Assembly: GCF_022758145.1 (NCBI RefSeq) | Contig: NZ_JAJVDH010000006.1 | Location: 124,001 to 188,000, forward strand | DNA length: 64,000 bases | Reading direction: 5' to 3' | Source of the DNA: Pontibacter vulgaris | GTDB taxonomy: Bacteria; Bacteroidota; Bacteroidia; Cytophagales; Hymenobacteraceae | Shown here: positions 26,533-35,618 of the stretch, in pieces | Position numbering within the stretch: position 1 is the stretch's first letter | How the letters are laid out: the number at the start of each line of letters is the position of its first letter | Notes under the pieces: model-generated | What the model was told of the DNA's origin: nothing | The model's input: only the letters and a program-made list of their open reading frames with translations | Database searches by the model: none | Program-made: the position numbers and the translations under genes

Positions 26533-27576
26533 ATGAAGATAACAGATTTACGCAGCGACACCGTTACTAAACCTACTCCCGAGATGCTGGCCTGTATGTT
26601 TGGTGCCGAAGTAGGCGACGATGTATACAGGGAAGACCCAACTATAAATGCACTGGAAACCAAGGCGTCAGCTATGTTTGGAATGGAAGCAGGCCTCTTC
26701 TGCCCTTCCGGCACCATGACAAACCAGATCGCTATTAAAGCACATACAGGGCCGCTCACAGAAGTTATCTGCGACCAGACCGCGCACATTTATTTATATG
26801 AAGGTGGTGGAATTGCGGCAAATTCGGGGGCATCAGTAGCCCTGGTGCCGGGTTTACGAGGTAAAATGACACCTGCCCAGGTAGAAGCAAGTATACGCCC
26901 TCTGGATAATGTACATTACCCGGAGACAAAACTGGTAGCGCTGGAAAACACGTGCAATAAAGGCGGAGGATCTTTTTATACTCTGGATGAGATAGCTGCC
27001 ATTTCGGAAGTATGCAAGCGCCACAACCTGCCCCTTCACCTCGATGGCGCCCGCGTATTTAATGCATTGGTAGCTGCTAATGAAAACCCCGCAAACTATG
27101 GCCACTATTTCGATAGTATTTCGGTATGCTTATCAAAAGGACTTGGTGCTCCGGTGGGTTCTGTATTGCTTGGCTCAAAGGAATTTATTAAAAAAGCCCG
27201 CAGAATCAGGAAAGCATTTGGCGGCGGTATGCGACAAGCCGGCTACCTGGCTGCTGCCTGCATTTACGCACTCGATAACCATATTGAGCGCCTTCAGGAA
27301 GATCACAGGAAAGCCAAAGCTATTGGTGAAACACTGCAGCAACTGGACTATATCGAAAGTATACTTCCTGTAGAAACGAACATTGTTATTTTTAAGCTAA
27401 ATAACAAGTATACGGATACCGCTTTTATTAATGCCCTGGCTGATCAAAATATTCGCGCTTCTGCTTTTGGCCCACAAATGATCCGGTTTGTAACGCACCT
27501 TGATGTTACGGATGAAATGCTGAACCATACTTTGGAGGTTTTAAAATCATTGAGTAAAAAGCAAGTGGAAGTATAA
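26533..27576 (+). CDS. ltaE: Low-specificity L-threonine aldolase
   Basis: A 347-residue fold-type I PLP enzyme that cleaves threonine to glycine and acetaldehyde. The opening DLRSDTVTKPTPEM, the segment VGDDVYREDPT, the LHLDGARVFNA block and the PLP-lysine motif SVCLSKGLGAPVGSVL are all diagnostic of threonine aldolases. Length is typical. Substrate stereochemistry beyond the L-type family cannot be read from the sequence. Confidence 0.9.
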   Translation: MKITDLRSDTVTKPTPEMLACMFGAEVGDDVYREDPTINALETKASAMFGMEAGLFCPSGTMTNQIAIKAHTGPLTEVICDQTAHIYLYEGGGIAANSGASVALVPGLRGKMTPAQVEASIRPLDNVHYPETKLVALENTCNKGGGSFYTLDEIAAISEVCKRHNLPLHLDGARVFNALVAANENPANYGHYFDSISVCLSKGLGAPVGSVLLGSKEFIKKARRIRKAFGGGMRQAGYLAAACIYALDNHIERLQEDHRKAKAIGETLQQLDYIESILPVETNIVIFKLNNKYTDTAFINALADQNIRASAFGPQMIRFVTHLDVTDEMLNHTLEVLKSLSKKQVEV

Positions 27577-27591
27577 ACCTAGCAATTAAAG

Positions 27592-27660
27592 TATTCTATA
27601 TCCGTCATTCCGGTAAGGGTGCAACAACTCCCTTTAGCCGGAATGGCAGATATAGAATAT
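27592..27660. repeat. Long hairpin (22-bp stem) between ltaE and the glycosylase gene
   Basis: TATTCTATATCCGTCATTCC... at 27592 pairs with ...GGAATGGCAGATATAGAATA ending at 27659, with about 20 of 22 matches and a GGG/CCC pair in the loop. No T-tract follows, so it may be a dispersed intergenic palindrome instead of a terminator. Confidence 0.6.
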
Positions 27661-27689
27661 CTAACCCGATTTACTTCGTTTCTAAAACT

Positions 27690-28322
27690 ATGAGTATTTC
27701 TTTTCCTGATTTTCCCTCTTCAGAAGTAATGGCTGTTCTGGCCAAAGACCCTATTATCGCAGGTATAATTGGCAAAGGTCGGCCACTTCAGTCATCCAAA
27801 TCCGAAGATTTATACTTTAAACTGCTTGGATCTATAGTTTCCCAGCAGCTGAGTACTAAAGTAGCAGCAACCATTTTCAGGAGATTTACAGAATTATACC
27901 CTGAGAATTACCCGCTACCAGAATTGGTACTCTCAACACCAGACGAAACACTTCGTGGAGCCGGTTTATCCTTCCAAAAAATTGGCTATATCCGGAATGT
28001 AGCCAGCTTTGCAGCAGCAGGCAACCTGGATCATGCAACCATTGATGCCATGGAAGACGATGAGCTTATTAAACATCTGACGCAGATTAAAGGTGTTGGC
28101 CGCTGGACTGTAGAAATGCTGCTTATGTTTGCCCTCGAGCGCCCGGATGTACTGCCGCTGGATGACCTTGGAATACAAAACGCCATGAAGCGCCACTATA
28201 AATTAGAAGAAACAGGCAAAGCTCTGAAGGTACGAATGCAGGAAATAGCCGAAAACTGGCGCCCATACCGCACCATTGCCAGCAAATATCTTTGGCAATC
28301 GCTGGATAATATGCCGAAGTAA
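27690..28322 (+). CDS. AlkA-type DNA-3-methyladenine glycosylase
   Basis: A 210-residue HhH-GPD-superfamily base-excision enzyme. The helix-hairpin-helix is LTQIKGVGRWTVEMLLMFAL, and the catalytic Asp lies in LPLDDLGIQNAMKRHY. SIVSQQLSTKVAATIFRRF is the usual N-terminal helix. No Fe-S cysteines are present, so it is of the AlkA (not Nth/MutY) kind and removes alkylated purines. It is followed by a cassette-like region. Confidence 0.85.
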   Translation: MSISFPDFPSSEVMAVLAKDPIIAGIIGKGRPLQSSKSEDLYFKLLGSIVSQQLSTKVAATIFRRFTELYPENYPLPELVLSTPDETLRGAGLSFQKIGYIRNVASFAAAGNLDHATIDAMEDDELIKHLTQIKGVGRWTVEMLLMFALERPDVLPLDDLGIQNAMKRHYKLEETGKALKVRMQEIAENWRPYRTIASKYLWQSLDNMPK

Positions 28323-28362
28323 TATAATTCGTTGTGTGAGCACTATATGATAAAATACTACG

Positions 28363-28407
28363 CTTATAATGCAGATAAGCGTAAGTTTACTGTTATCCGG
28401 TAGTTAG
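28363..28407 (+). repeat. Cassette-border repeat, copy B
   Basis: It matches 12086-12130 at 35 of 45 positions. Overlapping its left end (from about 28361), ACGCTTAT and ATAAGCGT form a perfect 8-bp inverted repeat around AATGCAG. A leucine-rich-repeat gene starts 15 bp after it. Confidence 0.5.
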
Positions 28408-28421
28408 CAATAGTTTAAAAT

Positions 28422-29140
28422 ATGACAGAAGAACAATTTTATCAAACATTTTGGCATTGGTCGCCAGAAAAGAATTGGCCCCCTAATTCGACAACGCATA
28501 TAAAAGATATTAAGCCATCAGATAAACTCAACCTTACAATTACCCAAACATCCTTTCCCGCAAGTCTACAGAAGGAACTTGTAAGTGTGTGGTGTGAAAA
28601 GCTTCCTCAATTACAAGAGGTGAAATATCTGTGGTTTACCTCAAGAGTAAACCAGGAGATGTTCGACGCGGCCTGTGAGATGCAAAGTCTTGAGGGACTT
28701 TATATAAAATGGAGCGTGATAAAAGATATTGGTAAAATCGCAAATTTAAAAAACATCAAAAGACTCCATATTGGAAGCTCAACAAAAATAGAAGACGTAA
28801 ATCCTCTCGCCGACTTAGTAAACCTTCAAGTTTTAGAGCTTATCAATCTCCAAAGGATTCAGGATTACTCAGTAATAGGGAATTTAACGGAGTTAAGAGA
28901 ACTGGCAATCACAGGAGATGTATGGGCCCCAAAACACTTAAAATTGAATCTCTACGACCGCTTGGAGCTTTGAGGAAACTGCGACATTTAGACTTAGATT
29001 GTACTAGAATAATGGATGACTCATATGAGTATCTCTTTGAATTAAGCGAACTAGAAAGTCTCAGGATTTCCAGAAAAATTAAAGGTGACTTCAAATCAGA
29101 ATTGAACAAGAGGTTAACACGTCTAATAAAAGAAATCTAG
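28422..29140 (+). pseudogene. Leucine-rich-repeat protein gene with a -1 frameshift
   Basis: The first frame runs 28422-28973, and a second frame (-1) continues the repeat pattern to 29140. Joined at CCCAAAA (28928-28934) they give a 239-residue protein with continuous leucine-rich repeats: LKNIKRLHIGSS, LVNLQVLELINLQRI, LTELRELAITG, then in the second frame LGALRKLRHLDLDCTRI and LSELESLRISRKI. The joint is a canonical X-XXY-YYZ slippery heptamer in the correct phase (C CCA AAA). It could be a real programmed frameshift, a one-base loss in an A-run, or a sequencing error. It lies between border repeat B and attC-like site 3, like a cassette gene. Confidence 0.6.
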
Positions 29141-29156
29141 AAAAACTTTTGCAAAC

Positions 29157-29217
29157 ATTGTGCATAAGTCATGCTACGGCCGACGGCCTTGCACGCCTCA
29201 TGCACTAGACGTTACCC
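29157..29217 (+). repeat. attC-like folded recombination site 3
   Basis: GTGCATAAG (29160-29168) and CTCATGCAC (29197-29205) pair at 8 of 9 positions, with a GGCCGACGGCC stretch inside, and the site ends in CGTTACCC. The right core GTTACCC deviates from GTTRRRY, so this copy is the least certain of the three. Confidence 0.4.
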
Positions 29218-29271
29218 ACAATAAAAACTATAAAAGGTAAAAAGCTTTAGCAAATCATTATAATCTAGCAA

Positions 29272-29688
29272 ATGAATACTATCTATTTAAATCGAATAGC
29301 TGTTGCCGGTTTACTTTTCATTTTGTCACTTTTTGTGCTTTTCCATTTAGCTGTAATGCTAAGTATAATTCCTTTGAATATGGTTTGGGGCGGGGAATTG
29401 AAAACTAAGGCTCAGATGCTGCCTCTAGAAACTATAGCCATCGTTATAAATTTAATAATGCTGGCAGTGGTAAGTATAAAAGCTGGAATTTTGAAGTTGA
29501 GAGTTAATGAAACGATAATAAGAGCAGCGCTTTGGATAATGTTTGTGCTGTTCCTTTTTAATACTGCAGGCAATGCACTTTCAGTTAACAAAATGGAGAA
29601 GCTGCTATTCACTCCTTTAACATTCCTGCTATCAATATTTAGCTTAATTTTAGCTTTAAACAAAAGAGCGCTTCTTCAAATCAAATAG
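29272..29688 (+). CDS. Hypothetical small membrane protein (cassette-like)
   Basis: A 138-residue protein with four predicted membrane spans (starting VAGLLFILSLFVLFHLAVML, then LETIAIVINLIMLAVVSIKAGIL, AALWIMFVLFLFNTAGNAL and LTFLLSIFSLILALNK). There is no motif I recognise. It begins about 55 bp after attC-like site 3 and is convergent with the DUF58 gene at 29698, only 9 bp away. No function can be assigned. Confidence 0.55.
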   Translation: MNTIYLNRIAVAGLLFILSLFVLFHLAVMLSIIPLNMVWGGELKTKAQMLPLETIAIVINLIMLAVVSIKAGILKLRVNETIIRAALWIMFVLFLFNTAGNALSVNKMEKLLFTPLTFLLSIFSLILALNKRALLQIK

Positions 29689-29697
29689 AACAGGTAA

Positions 29698-30609
29698 TTA
29701 CCGCACCTTCGCCCGCTTTACCAGGTAACTATACAGCACCTTATCAAAAGGTTCGCTGATATCTACAGGTACAAAATCAATTTTATACTGCCCGCATTTG
29801 AGCTCCAGTTCTCGTTTAAAATTCTCTACGGCTGCCCGGTACTGTTCTCTAACTTGCGATGGCTGTAATTTAAGCTGCTGCCCTGTTTCTACATCTACAA
29901 AAACATAAGGACGTTCTGCAAAATCAAACTCCTCTTCTGTCTTGCGGTCCATCACATGGAAAATAAGCACCTCATGTTTCTGGTGTTTCAGGTGCTGAAG
30001 TGCAGCAAAAATAGCTTCGCTGTCATCATAACGGCTTAGCATATCGCTAAAGATAATTACTAAAGAGCGTTTTGGTATTTGCTGCGCTATCAGGTGAATT
30101 ACCTCCGAAACTTTGGTGTCTTTTGAATGCGGTTTTTCCTCCAGCTGCTTTTGAAGCAACAGCAGCAAAGTATGAAGATGAGATGCGGTGGATCTTACCT
30201 GTGTCTGAAGCTCAATTTTATCAGAAAAAGTTACCAGCCCCACGGCGTCGCGCTGTTTCCGAAGAAGCGTAGCAATAGCAGCAGCGCAAAGTGCCGAAAA
30301 GGTAATTTTGCCGTTGTTCTCGGTGGGGTAATACATCGAGGGCGACACATCCATCAGAATATGGCAACGCAGGTTGGTCTCTTCCTCAAATCGCTTTACA
30401 AAAAGCTTATCGGTGCGGGCGTATACTTTCCAGTCTATATGGCGGGTACTTTCGCCGCTATTATACAGGCGGTGCTCCGAAAACTCAACAGAAAAACCAT
30501 GGTATGGCGACTGATGTAATCCCGTAATAAAGCCTTCTACCAGTTGCTTTGCCAGAAACTCCATGTTTTCGAACTTCTGAACATCGGCAAGGGTTAGCGG
30601 CTTTTTCAT
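29698..30609 (-). CDS. DUF58-domain protein (second copy in the window)
   Basis: A 303-residue protein with the DUF58 signature GFSVEFSEHRLYNSGESTRHIDWKVYARTDKLFVKRFEEETNLRCHILMDVSPSM, including a DVSPS MIDAS-like site, then a VWA-like fold (VIIFSDMLSRYDDSEAIFAAL). Compared with the gene at 14995, this is a distinct paralogue. No MoxR gene is adjacent in the window. The nearest codirectional gene is the RlpA-like gene, transcribed just before it (11 bp gap). Confidence 0.8.
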   Translation of the reverse strand: MKKPLTLADVQKFENMEFLAKQLVEGFITGLHQSPYHGFSVEFSEHRLYNSGESTRHIDWKVYARTDKLFVKRFEEETNLRCHILMDVSPSMYYPTENNGKITFSALCAAAIATLLRKQRDAVGLVTFSDKIELQTQVRSTASHLHTLLLLLQKQLEEKPHSKDTKVSEVIHLIAQQIPKRSLVIIFSDMLSRYDDSEAIFAALQHLKHQKHEVLIFHVMDRKTEEEFDFAERPYVFVDVETGQQLKLQPSQVREQYRAAVENFKRELELKCGQYKIDFVPVDISEPFDKVLYSYLVKRAKVR

Positions 30610-30620
30610 ATCTGGGCTTG

Positions 30621-31037
30621 TTATTTTGGGGAAGTAGCTGCAGTTTCTGAAACGGCTAAAGGCTTGTCTTGTTGCTCCGCCTCTTCTTTTTTAACTTCTT
30701 TTAGCCTTACTCTTCCATAACCTGCCCTTATAATATCAAGCTCTTTAGCTGCGGCCTTGGAAAGATCTATCAAAGTATGGCTTCGGCGCGACATGCGGTC
30801 GTTGATTTTTACGATGACACTTTTACCATTGTTAAGATTGGTAACACGCACTTTGGTATTTAAAGGAAGTGTAGCGTGTGCCGCCGTGAGTTTTGTTTTG
30901 TCGTAACGCTCGCCACTGGAGGTGCGCTGGCCGTGCATCCGGTCTGAGTAATAAGAAGCCTTACCATCAGCGGTATACGTTGCCGGAGCGTTGTAAAACG
31001 AGAAAAGAAAAACTAGTATAAGTGAACAAATATTCAT
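30621..31037 (-). CDS. RlpA-like double-psi beta-barrel protein
   Basis: A 138-residue exported protein with a signal peptide (MNICSLILVFLFSFYNAPA). The mature domain has GKASYYSDRMHGQRTSSGERYDKTKLTAAHATLPLNTKVRVTNLNNGKSVIVKINDRMSRRSHTLIDLSKAAAKEL, the RlpA double-psi beta-barrel with the catalytic-type Asp. RlpA-family proteins act on denuded peptidoglycan glycan strands. It lacks a SPOR domain and ends in a charged tail. It is upstream of the DUF58 gene on the same strand. Confidence 0.8.
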   Translation of the reverse strand: MNICSLILVFLFSFYNAPATYTADGKASYYSDRMHGQRTSSGERYDKTKLTAAHATLPLNTKVRVTNLNNGKSVIVKINDRMSRRSHTLIDLSKAAAKELDIIRAGYGRVRLKEVKKEEAEQQDKPLAVSETAATSPK

Positions 31038-31166
31038 GCTATACTATTTTGGTCCGGGGCAAATATAAGTGTAAATCGTTAAAAATTTTAAATTCAAATA
31101 CTTTTATATATGAAAACTATATGTTAGCTTTAAGTTCACAATTTGAATTTAACGTCTATTTAAACG

Positions 31167-31499
31167 GTGGAAGAGAACAACGAAAAAGCAGAAATTTATT
31201 CCCAAAGGGTAAGAGCCGGGAAAAGAACGTATTTCTTTGATGTGAAGTCAACTCGCTCGAACGATTTTTACGTGACCATTACGGAAAGTAAAAGAAAGTT
31301 CAAGGATGACGCCTTCTCTTATGAGAAACACAAGATCTTTCTTTACAAAGAAGATTTTGCAAAGTTCATGGAAGCACTGCAGGGAACGATCGATCACGTT
31401 AAGTCAGAACTTTTAACAGAAGAAGCGCTTGCCGCCCTGGAAAACCCGGTAGTTGCGGAAACAGAAGCAAACTTTGATGAAGAGCTTAAGTGGGAATAG
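31167..31499 (+). CDS. DUF3276/PUR-alpha-like nucleic-acid-binding protein
   Basis: A 110-residue protein with a GTG start at 31167 (EENNEKAEIYSQRVRAGKR); no in-frame ATG fits. The pattern YFFDVKSTRSNDFYVTITESKRKF is the PUR repeat of the DUF3276/BpuR family, single-stranded DNA/RNA-binding proteins. The C-terminal third is acidic. It has its own terminator. Confidence 0.8.
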   Translation: MEENNEKAEIYSQRVRAGKRTYFFDVKSTRSNDFYVTITESKRKFKDDAFSYEKHKIFLYKEDFAKFMEALQGTIDHVKSELLTEEALAALENPVVAETEANFDEELKWE

Positions 31500-31523
31500 T
31501 TTTCTCCCCTGTTTATAAAGTAT

Positions 31524-31558
31524 AAAAAGAGCCTGTAGCAAACGTTACAGGCTCTTTT
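31524..31558 (+). terminator. Terminator of the DUF3276 gene
   Basis: AAAAGAGCCTGTA pairs with TACAGGCTCTTTT. Confidence 0.85.
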
Positions 31559-31569
31559 GTTTTTACTCC

Positions 31570-32330
31570 CTGCCGGCAACAAAAAGTGTTCTGTCTGAAT
31601 CAGGATTTACAGAATTGATTTGAATTTGCAGGATTTTTACTCCGTGAAGCGTTCCCGAAAGCTTCCAAGACACATCTCCACTTCTGCGAGTCTAATAATA
31701 TATACCGCTATATTATACCGCATTGTGGAGGGAAACTTTTATACATTCCCATGTCATCCCGTGTGTTAGCCGAGGGATCTTTTACAGCCAACGTATAAAC
31801 CTGTCCCTTGCCTCTACCTCACCCCAACCCTCTCCTAAAAACAGGAGAGGGAGTTTTTCTACTGCAATAGTTGAAAGTATAGTTTCATAGTTGCCGTTTG
31901 TCCAACCACCCCCAACCCGTCCTTTTATAAGGCGGGGAGCTAGTACAGTCTTTACTTTCGTTGTAATTATAGTTTCATAGTTACAGCCTACAAGCGGACA
32001 GGTCGCGACCTGTCCCTACTGAATTACAGCCACGATAAATCTCGAAGCCTATCGCTTCAAAGTATAAATTAACAGTAGCTATGAGAAATGTATCAGTCCT
32101 TGGGTTGAGCGCCTTGTGAGATTCTGGTGCCGTAAGGCATTGCGACGTTAGGAGCAAAGGAAGGGAACACAGCGCGATACCAAAGGACGAGGCCGCCCGG
32201 CCTGGGAGGGCACCAAAGCAAAATATGTCTCGATATGCAAGTAGAGTTCCCAGGAAAACAGGTAATTATGATTTTAATGCTCGGTACCAGTTACAGAAGG
32301 CTTAAACTATAAAACTATAGCTAGAAGGTT
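31570..32330. repeat. Gene-free stretch of short dispersed-repeat-like fragments
   Basis: The 950-bp interval 31500-32452 has no credible gene. It contains successive unrelated modules: an A/T module near 31605-31640 (ATTTACAGAATTGATTTGAA), a GAGGGATC module near 31750-31780, an internal palindrome CTCTCCTAAAAACAGGAGAG near 31830, a ccacccccaacccgtcc module with a GGCGGGGAGC end near 31905-31942, GACAGGTCGCGACCTGTC at 31998-32015, and a GC-rich stretch 32100-32260. Such fragments resemble Bacteroidota interspersed repeats; multicopy status in this genome is not visible here. Confidence 0.45.
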
Positions 32331-32417
32331 TAAATCAGCAATACTAGCTTCTTTCACCTCCAGCGTACTCATAATAACACTTAAAAAACCAACTATAAAC
32401 CTATCAACAAAAAACCT

Positions 32418-32425
32418 TATCTTTG
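32418..32425 (+). promoter_or_regulatory. -7 element of ychF
   Basis: TATCTTTG matches TAnnTTTG, 27 bp before the ychF ATG. No clear -33 TTTG is seen. Confidence 0.4.
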
Positions 32426-32452
32426 CAGCCTGAAATTAACAACTAAAGATAC

Positions 32453-33550
32453 ATGGGACTAAGATGCGGCATTGTAGGCTTGCCAAACGTAGGTAAGTCA
32501 ACTTTATTTAACGCTATTTCTAACGCCAAGGCAGAATCTGCCAACTATCCGTTTTGTACCATAGAGCCGAACGTAGGTGTGATTACCGTACCTGACGAGC
32601 GCCTGCAAATATTGGAAGAACTGGTGCACCCGGAGCGTGTGCTGCCAACTGTTATTGAGTTTGTAGACATTGCCGGCCTTGTAAAAGGCGCAAGCAAAGG
32701 CGAAGGTCTGGGCAATAAATTCCTGGCCAACATACGTGAGGTAGACGCCATTATACACGTTGTACGTTGCTTCGAAGACCCCAATATTGTACACGTAGCC
32801 GGCAAAGTAGACCCCATTTCTGATAAGGAGATCATCGATACAGAACTTCAGCTGAAAGACCTTGAGTCAATCGAGAAAATGATGCTGAAAGTACAGCGCT
32901 CAGCAAAGGCTGGCGATGCGAAAGCAAAGAAAGAACAGGCTACGCTGGAAAAGTATAAAGCACACCTGGAGCAAGGTTTAAATGCCAGAAGCCTGGAAGT
33001 AACTGAGGAAGACAAAGAGATTGTTCGTGACCTGAACCTGCTTACAGATAAGCCTGTAATTTATGCAGCAAACGTAGACGAAAACTCTATGAACTCAGGT
33101 AATGAGTTTTCTAAGGCACTGGAAGAGCATGTAAAAAGCGAGAACGCACAGGTTGTTCTAATTTCTGCCTCTATCGAAGCGCAGATTGCCGAACTAACTG
33201 ACCCTGAAGAAAAAGAAATGTTCCTGGCTGAGTATGGCTTAACAGAATCTGGCCTGAACAAGCTGATCCGAGCCTCTTACAAACTACTTAACCTGATAAC
33301 ATACTTTACTGCCGGCGTAAAAGAAGTACGCGCCTGGACGATTGGTAAAGGCTGGAAAGCACCTCAGGCTGCAGGAGTTATACATACAGATTTCGAGAAA
33401 GGCTTTATCCGTGCAGAGGTTATTAAACTTCCGGATTACCAAGAATACAAGACCGAAGCCAAGATTAAGGAAGCCGGTAAAATGGCCGTTGAAGGTAAAG
33501 AATATGTTGTTCAGGATGGTGATATCATGCACTTCCGTTTCAACGTTTAA
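32453..33550 (+). CDS. ychF: YchF-family redox-regulated P-loop ATPase (Obg-like)
   Basis: A 365-residue protein matching YchF/OLA1 throughout. G1 is GLPNVGKST (residues 8-16), G3 is [17 protein letters not shown], and the C-terminal TGS domain carries the [31 protein letters not shown] pattern. In E. coli YchF binds ATP and ribosomes and takes part in oxidative-stress responses. Length is typical. It stands alone and ends at a clear terminator. Confidence 0.93.
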   Translation: MGLRCGIVGLPNVGKSTLFNAISNAKAESANYPFCTIEPNVGVITVPDERLQILEELVHPERVLPTVIEFVDIAGLVKGASKGEGLGNKFLANIREVDAIIHVVRCFEDPNIVHVAGKVDPISDKEIIDTELQLKDLESIEKMMLKVQRSAKAGDAKAKKEQATLEKYKAHLEQGLNARSLEVTEEDKEIVRDLNLLTDKPVIYAANVDENSMNSGNEFSKALEEHVKSENAQVVLISASIEAQIAELTDPEEKEMFLAEYGLTESGLNKLIRASYKLLNLITYFTAGVKEVRAWTIGKGWKAPQAAGVIHTDFEKGFIRAEVIKLPDYQEYKTEAKIKEAGKMAVEGKEYVVQDGDIMHFRFNV

Positions 33551-33571
33551 TTTATACTTTTGAGAATTAGA

Positions 33572-33597
33572 AAAGGGCAGCTTAACGGCTGCCCTTT
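33572..33597. terminator. Terminator between ychF and the plug-protein gene
   Basis: AAAGGGCAGC pairs with GCTGCCCTTT around a 6-nt loop. Confidence 0.75.
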
Positions 33598-33654
33598 ATG
33601 TTTTACATCTGCTTGATAAGCAAACTTATTTTTGATTTATACTTTACTCCCCAA

Positions 33655-34977
33655 CTATTTCCTGTTAAACAAGATCTCCTCATACCCGATCAGCAGATCG
33701 GCGCGTGAGCCGGGTGGGCGGTAATAAATAAGTATATCATAGGTGTTGCCGGTGCCAAAATGGCTGCCTTCAAAATAACTGGCATCTGCAGCAGAGTTCC
33801 CGCTTCGTTTTAAAGCATAATAGTAATTATAGTACCCCTGCTTCAGTAACAATTTACCAGCATATGCCTGTCGTTCTGTATTGTAATTAAGTTTAAACTC
33901 CGGTGCAAGTTTCCAGTCGGTAAAAGCACCTTGCAAGTATACTTCGGCGTTAGCTTCTTCGGAGGCTTTCAATTCAAAATCTACCCAGGTATAATCTGCA
34001 TTTACAATGCTGTTGCCATACTCTTTATTGCCGAAAAGCTGCTTGCCATCTATATCCGGGTCCTGGCTGTACACATTGCCCTGCTTTGATTTATCTGTTT
34101 GCAGGTATACTTCAGCAGGCGATTTCTGAAGATCGATCCGGTCTACGCCTATGCCATTAAAACGGATACTTCGGGTATCGAATGGCCTGAATTCGCTTAA
34201 GCCCAGGAAATGCTCCTTTGGCTCAAAAAATACATACTCCAGCTTACGGATATCTTCACGGATAAAGGCAGGGCGAGCGTAGGTTTTAGCATTATCCCAA
34301 CGGTGGTTCTGGCGCATAACAGCTTTTACTTCCTGTGCAGGGTTAACCAGCGCATAATCTTTGTAAAACACGTTAAACTCTACCGGCTGCCTGGCTTCGC
34401 GACCTTCCGGGCCTGTAGGAGGCCCTAATTTAGCCACAACTGTTACCGTATTCTGATATACTAAAAGTCTGCGGGTAAGTAACAGGTTGCCGCCTTCTTC
34501 CTGAACCTGCAAAATATAATTACCACTTAATTTAACTCTTGGTACTCTGAACCTATAATGGACATAGGGCACGCGGGTGTTTACAGAATTCTGCACATCG
34601 GTTATAAAGAACTCGTTAAAATCATTCAGAAACTGAGAATCTGTAAGTGCGGAAGGTGTCCAGTTGGCATTACAATGCTGTAGTTTAGCTACTAAGCGTT
34701 GCGGACCGGCATTCAAGCGGTCAAATTCGAGTATAATGGGCTGCTCCTGGTCAAGGGCTAAAACAGCTGGCTGCAGCACTTCATCAGGCAAGCCTGTTGC
34801 CACATAAAACTGCACCGATTTTATACTCTGGTCGTAGATAAAATCATCGTAGCGAAGTGCAGTTTGGGCAGTGCCACTTGTGCTACTTTGCCCCTGCTCT
34901 TCCAGCGGAACACAGGCAACCATTCCTGTTGCTAAAAAAGCGGCAAAGCAGTAAGTATAAATTAATTTTTTCAGCAT
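33655..34977 (-). CDS. Type IX secretion plug-like lipoprotein (DUF5103)
   Basis: A 440-residue protein with a lipoprotein signal (MLKKLIYTYCFAAFLATGMVAC). The mature part is beta-rich with ALDQEQPIILEFDRLNAGPQRLVAKLQHCNANW, FNEFFITDVQNS, YVHYRFRVPRVKLSGNYILQV and a C-terminal AEVYLQGAFTDWKLAPEFKLNYN, which match the family also named T9SS plug protein (DUF5103). In Flavobacterium a Plug protein closes the SprA translocon. That this copy does the same is inferred from family membership. It stands alone on the minus strand. Confidence 0.75.
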   Translation of the reverse strand: MLKKLIYTYCFAAFLATGMVACVPLEEQGQSSTSGTAQTALRYDDFIYDQSIKSVQFYVATGLPDEVLQPAVLALDQEQPIILEFDRLNAGPQRLVAKLQHCNANWTPSALTDSQFLNDFNEFFITDVQNSVNTRVPYVHYRFRVPRVKLSGNYILQVQEEGGNLLLTRRLLVYQNTVTVVAKLGPPTGPEGREARQPVEFNVFYKDYALVNPAQEVKAVMRQNHRWDNAKTYARPAFIREDIRKLEYVFFEPKEHFLGLSEFRPFDTRSIRFNGIGVDRIDLQKSPAEVYLQTDKSKQGNVYSQDPDIDGKQLFGNKEYGNSIVNADYTWVDFELKASEEANAEVYLQGAFTDWKLAPEFKLNYNTERQAYAGKLLLKQGYYNYYYALKRSGNSAADASYFEGSHFGTGNTYDILIYYRPPGSRADLLIGYEEILFNRK

Positions 34978-35072
34978 GGGTGTATTAACCGGTAAACCAG
35001 GTATAAACGATGGTTTTGCCGGACAGTGATGAACACGAAAATAAGGAAAAGTACAGAAGCTGCAAGTATAAA

Positions 35073-35522
35073 TTATACCTGCTCAATTAAAACGGTTTTC
35101 ACGATCAGGCCTGCCTGCAATGTTTTCTGAACCGGGCACTTGCCAGAAATTTCATGCAAGCGTAGTTTTTGCTCTGGTGTAAGGTCACCAATAAGGCGTA
35201 ATTTTTTAGTTATCTGGCTAAGTTTAGCCTCATTTTCATCGCTATGGTCACAGTCAACGGTGTGCACGCGCTCATGGCTCAGGTCTACCTCTACTCTTTC
35301 CAGTGGCCACTCTTTGCGTTTGGCATACATGTGCAGCGTTATAGCAGTACAGGCGCCAAGCGCGCTTAATATATAATCATAAGCATCGGGGCCGCTATCC
35401 GCAACAGATTCATCTATTTTAGACTCCTGACCACCCATTTTAATATTTGCCACCAGGCTCGTGCTGCTATCGGCACTTACGGTAACTTCCCTGGCAGTTT
35501 TTACATCTTTTACAGTTTCCAT
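35073..35522 (-). CDS. OsmC-family protein
   Basis: A 149-residue OsmC/Ohr-fold protein. The two conserved cysteines lie in SALGACTAITLHMYAKRK and ISGKCPVQKTLQAG, which is the redox-active pair of the family. OsmC/Ohr enzymes reduce organic hydroperoxides in the cytoplasm; the general OsmC branch (not Ohr) fits the EWPLERVEVDLSHERVHTVDC segment. It is transcribed alone. Confidence 0.85.
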   Translation of the reverse strand: METVKDVKTAREVTVSADSSTSLVANIKMGGQESKIDESVADSGPDAYDYILSALGACTAITLHMYAKRKEWPLERVEVDLSHERVHTVDCDHSDENEAKLSQITKKLRLIGDLTPEQKLRLHEISGKCPVQKTLQAGLIVKTVLIEQV

Positions 35523-35618
35523 AGTTAGCAGTTGGTATAAGTTTATAGTATACCAGAACTATACGGGCTGCAGGCAAAACCGACAAAGTATAAAATTGCC
35601 CAAAGTATGCGCTTTCAT

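Noticed and set aside
32100..32260. A possible structured RNA in the GC-rich part of the gap before ychF
   Set aside because: I could not fold it into any known RNA family by eye, and it looks like the neighbouring repeat fragments.
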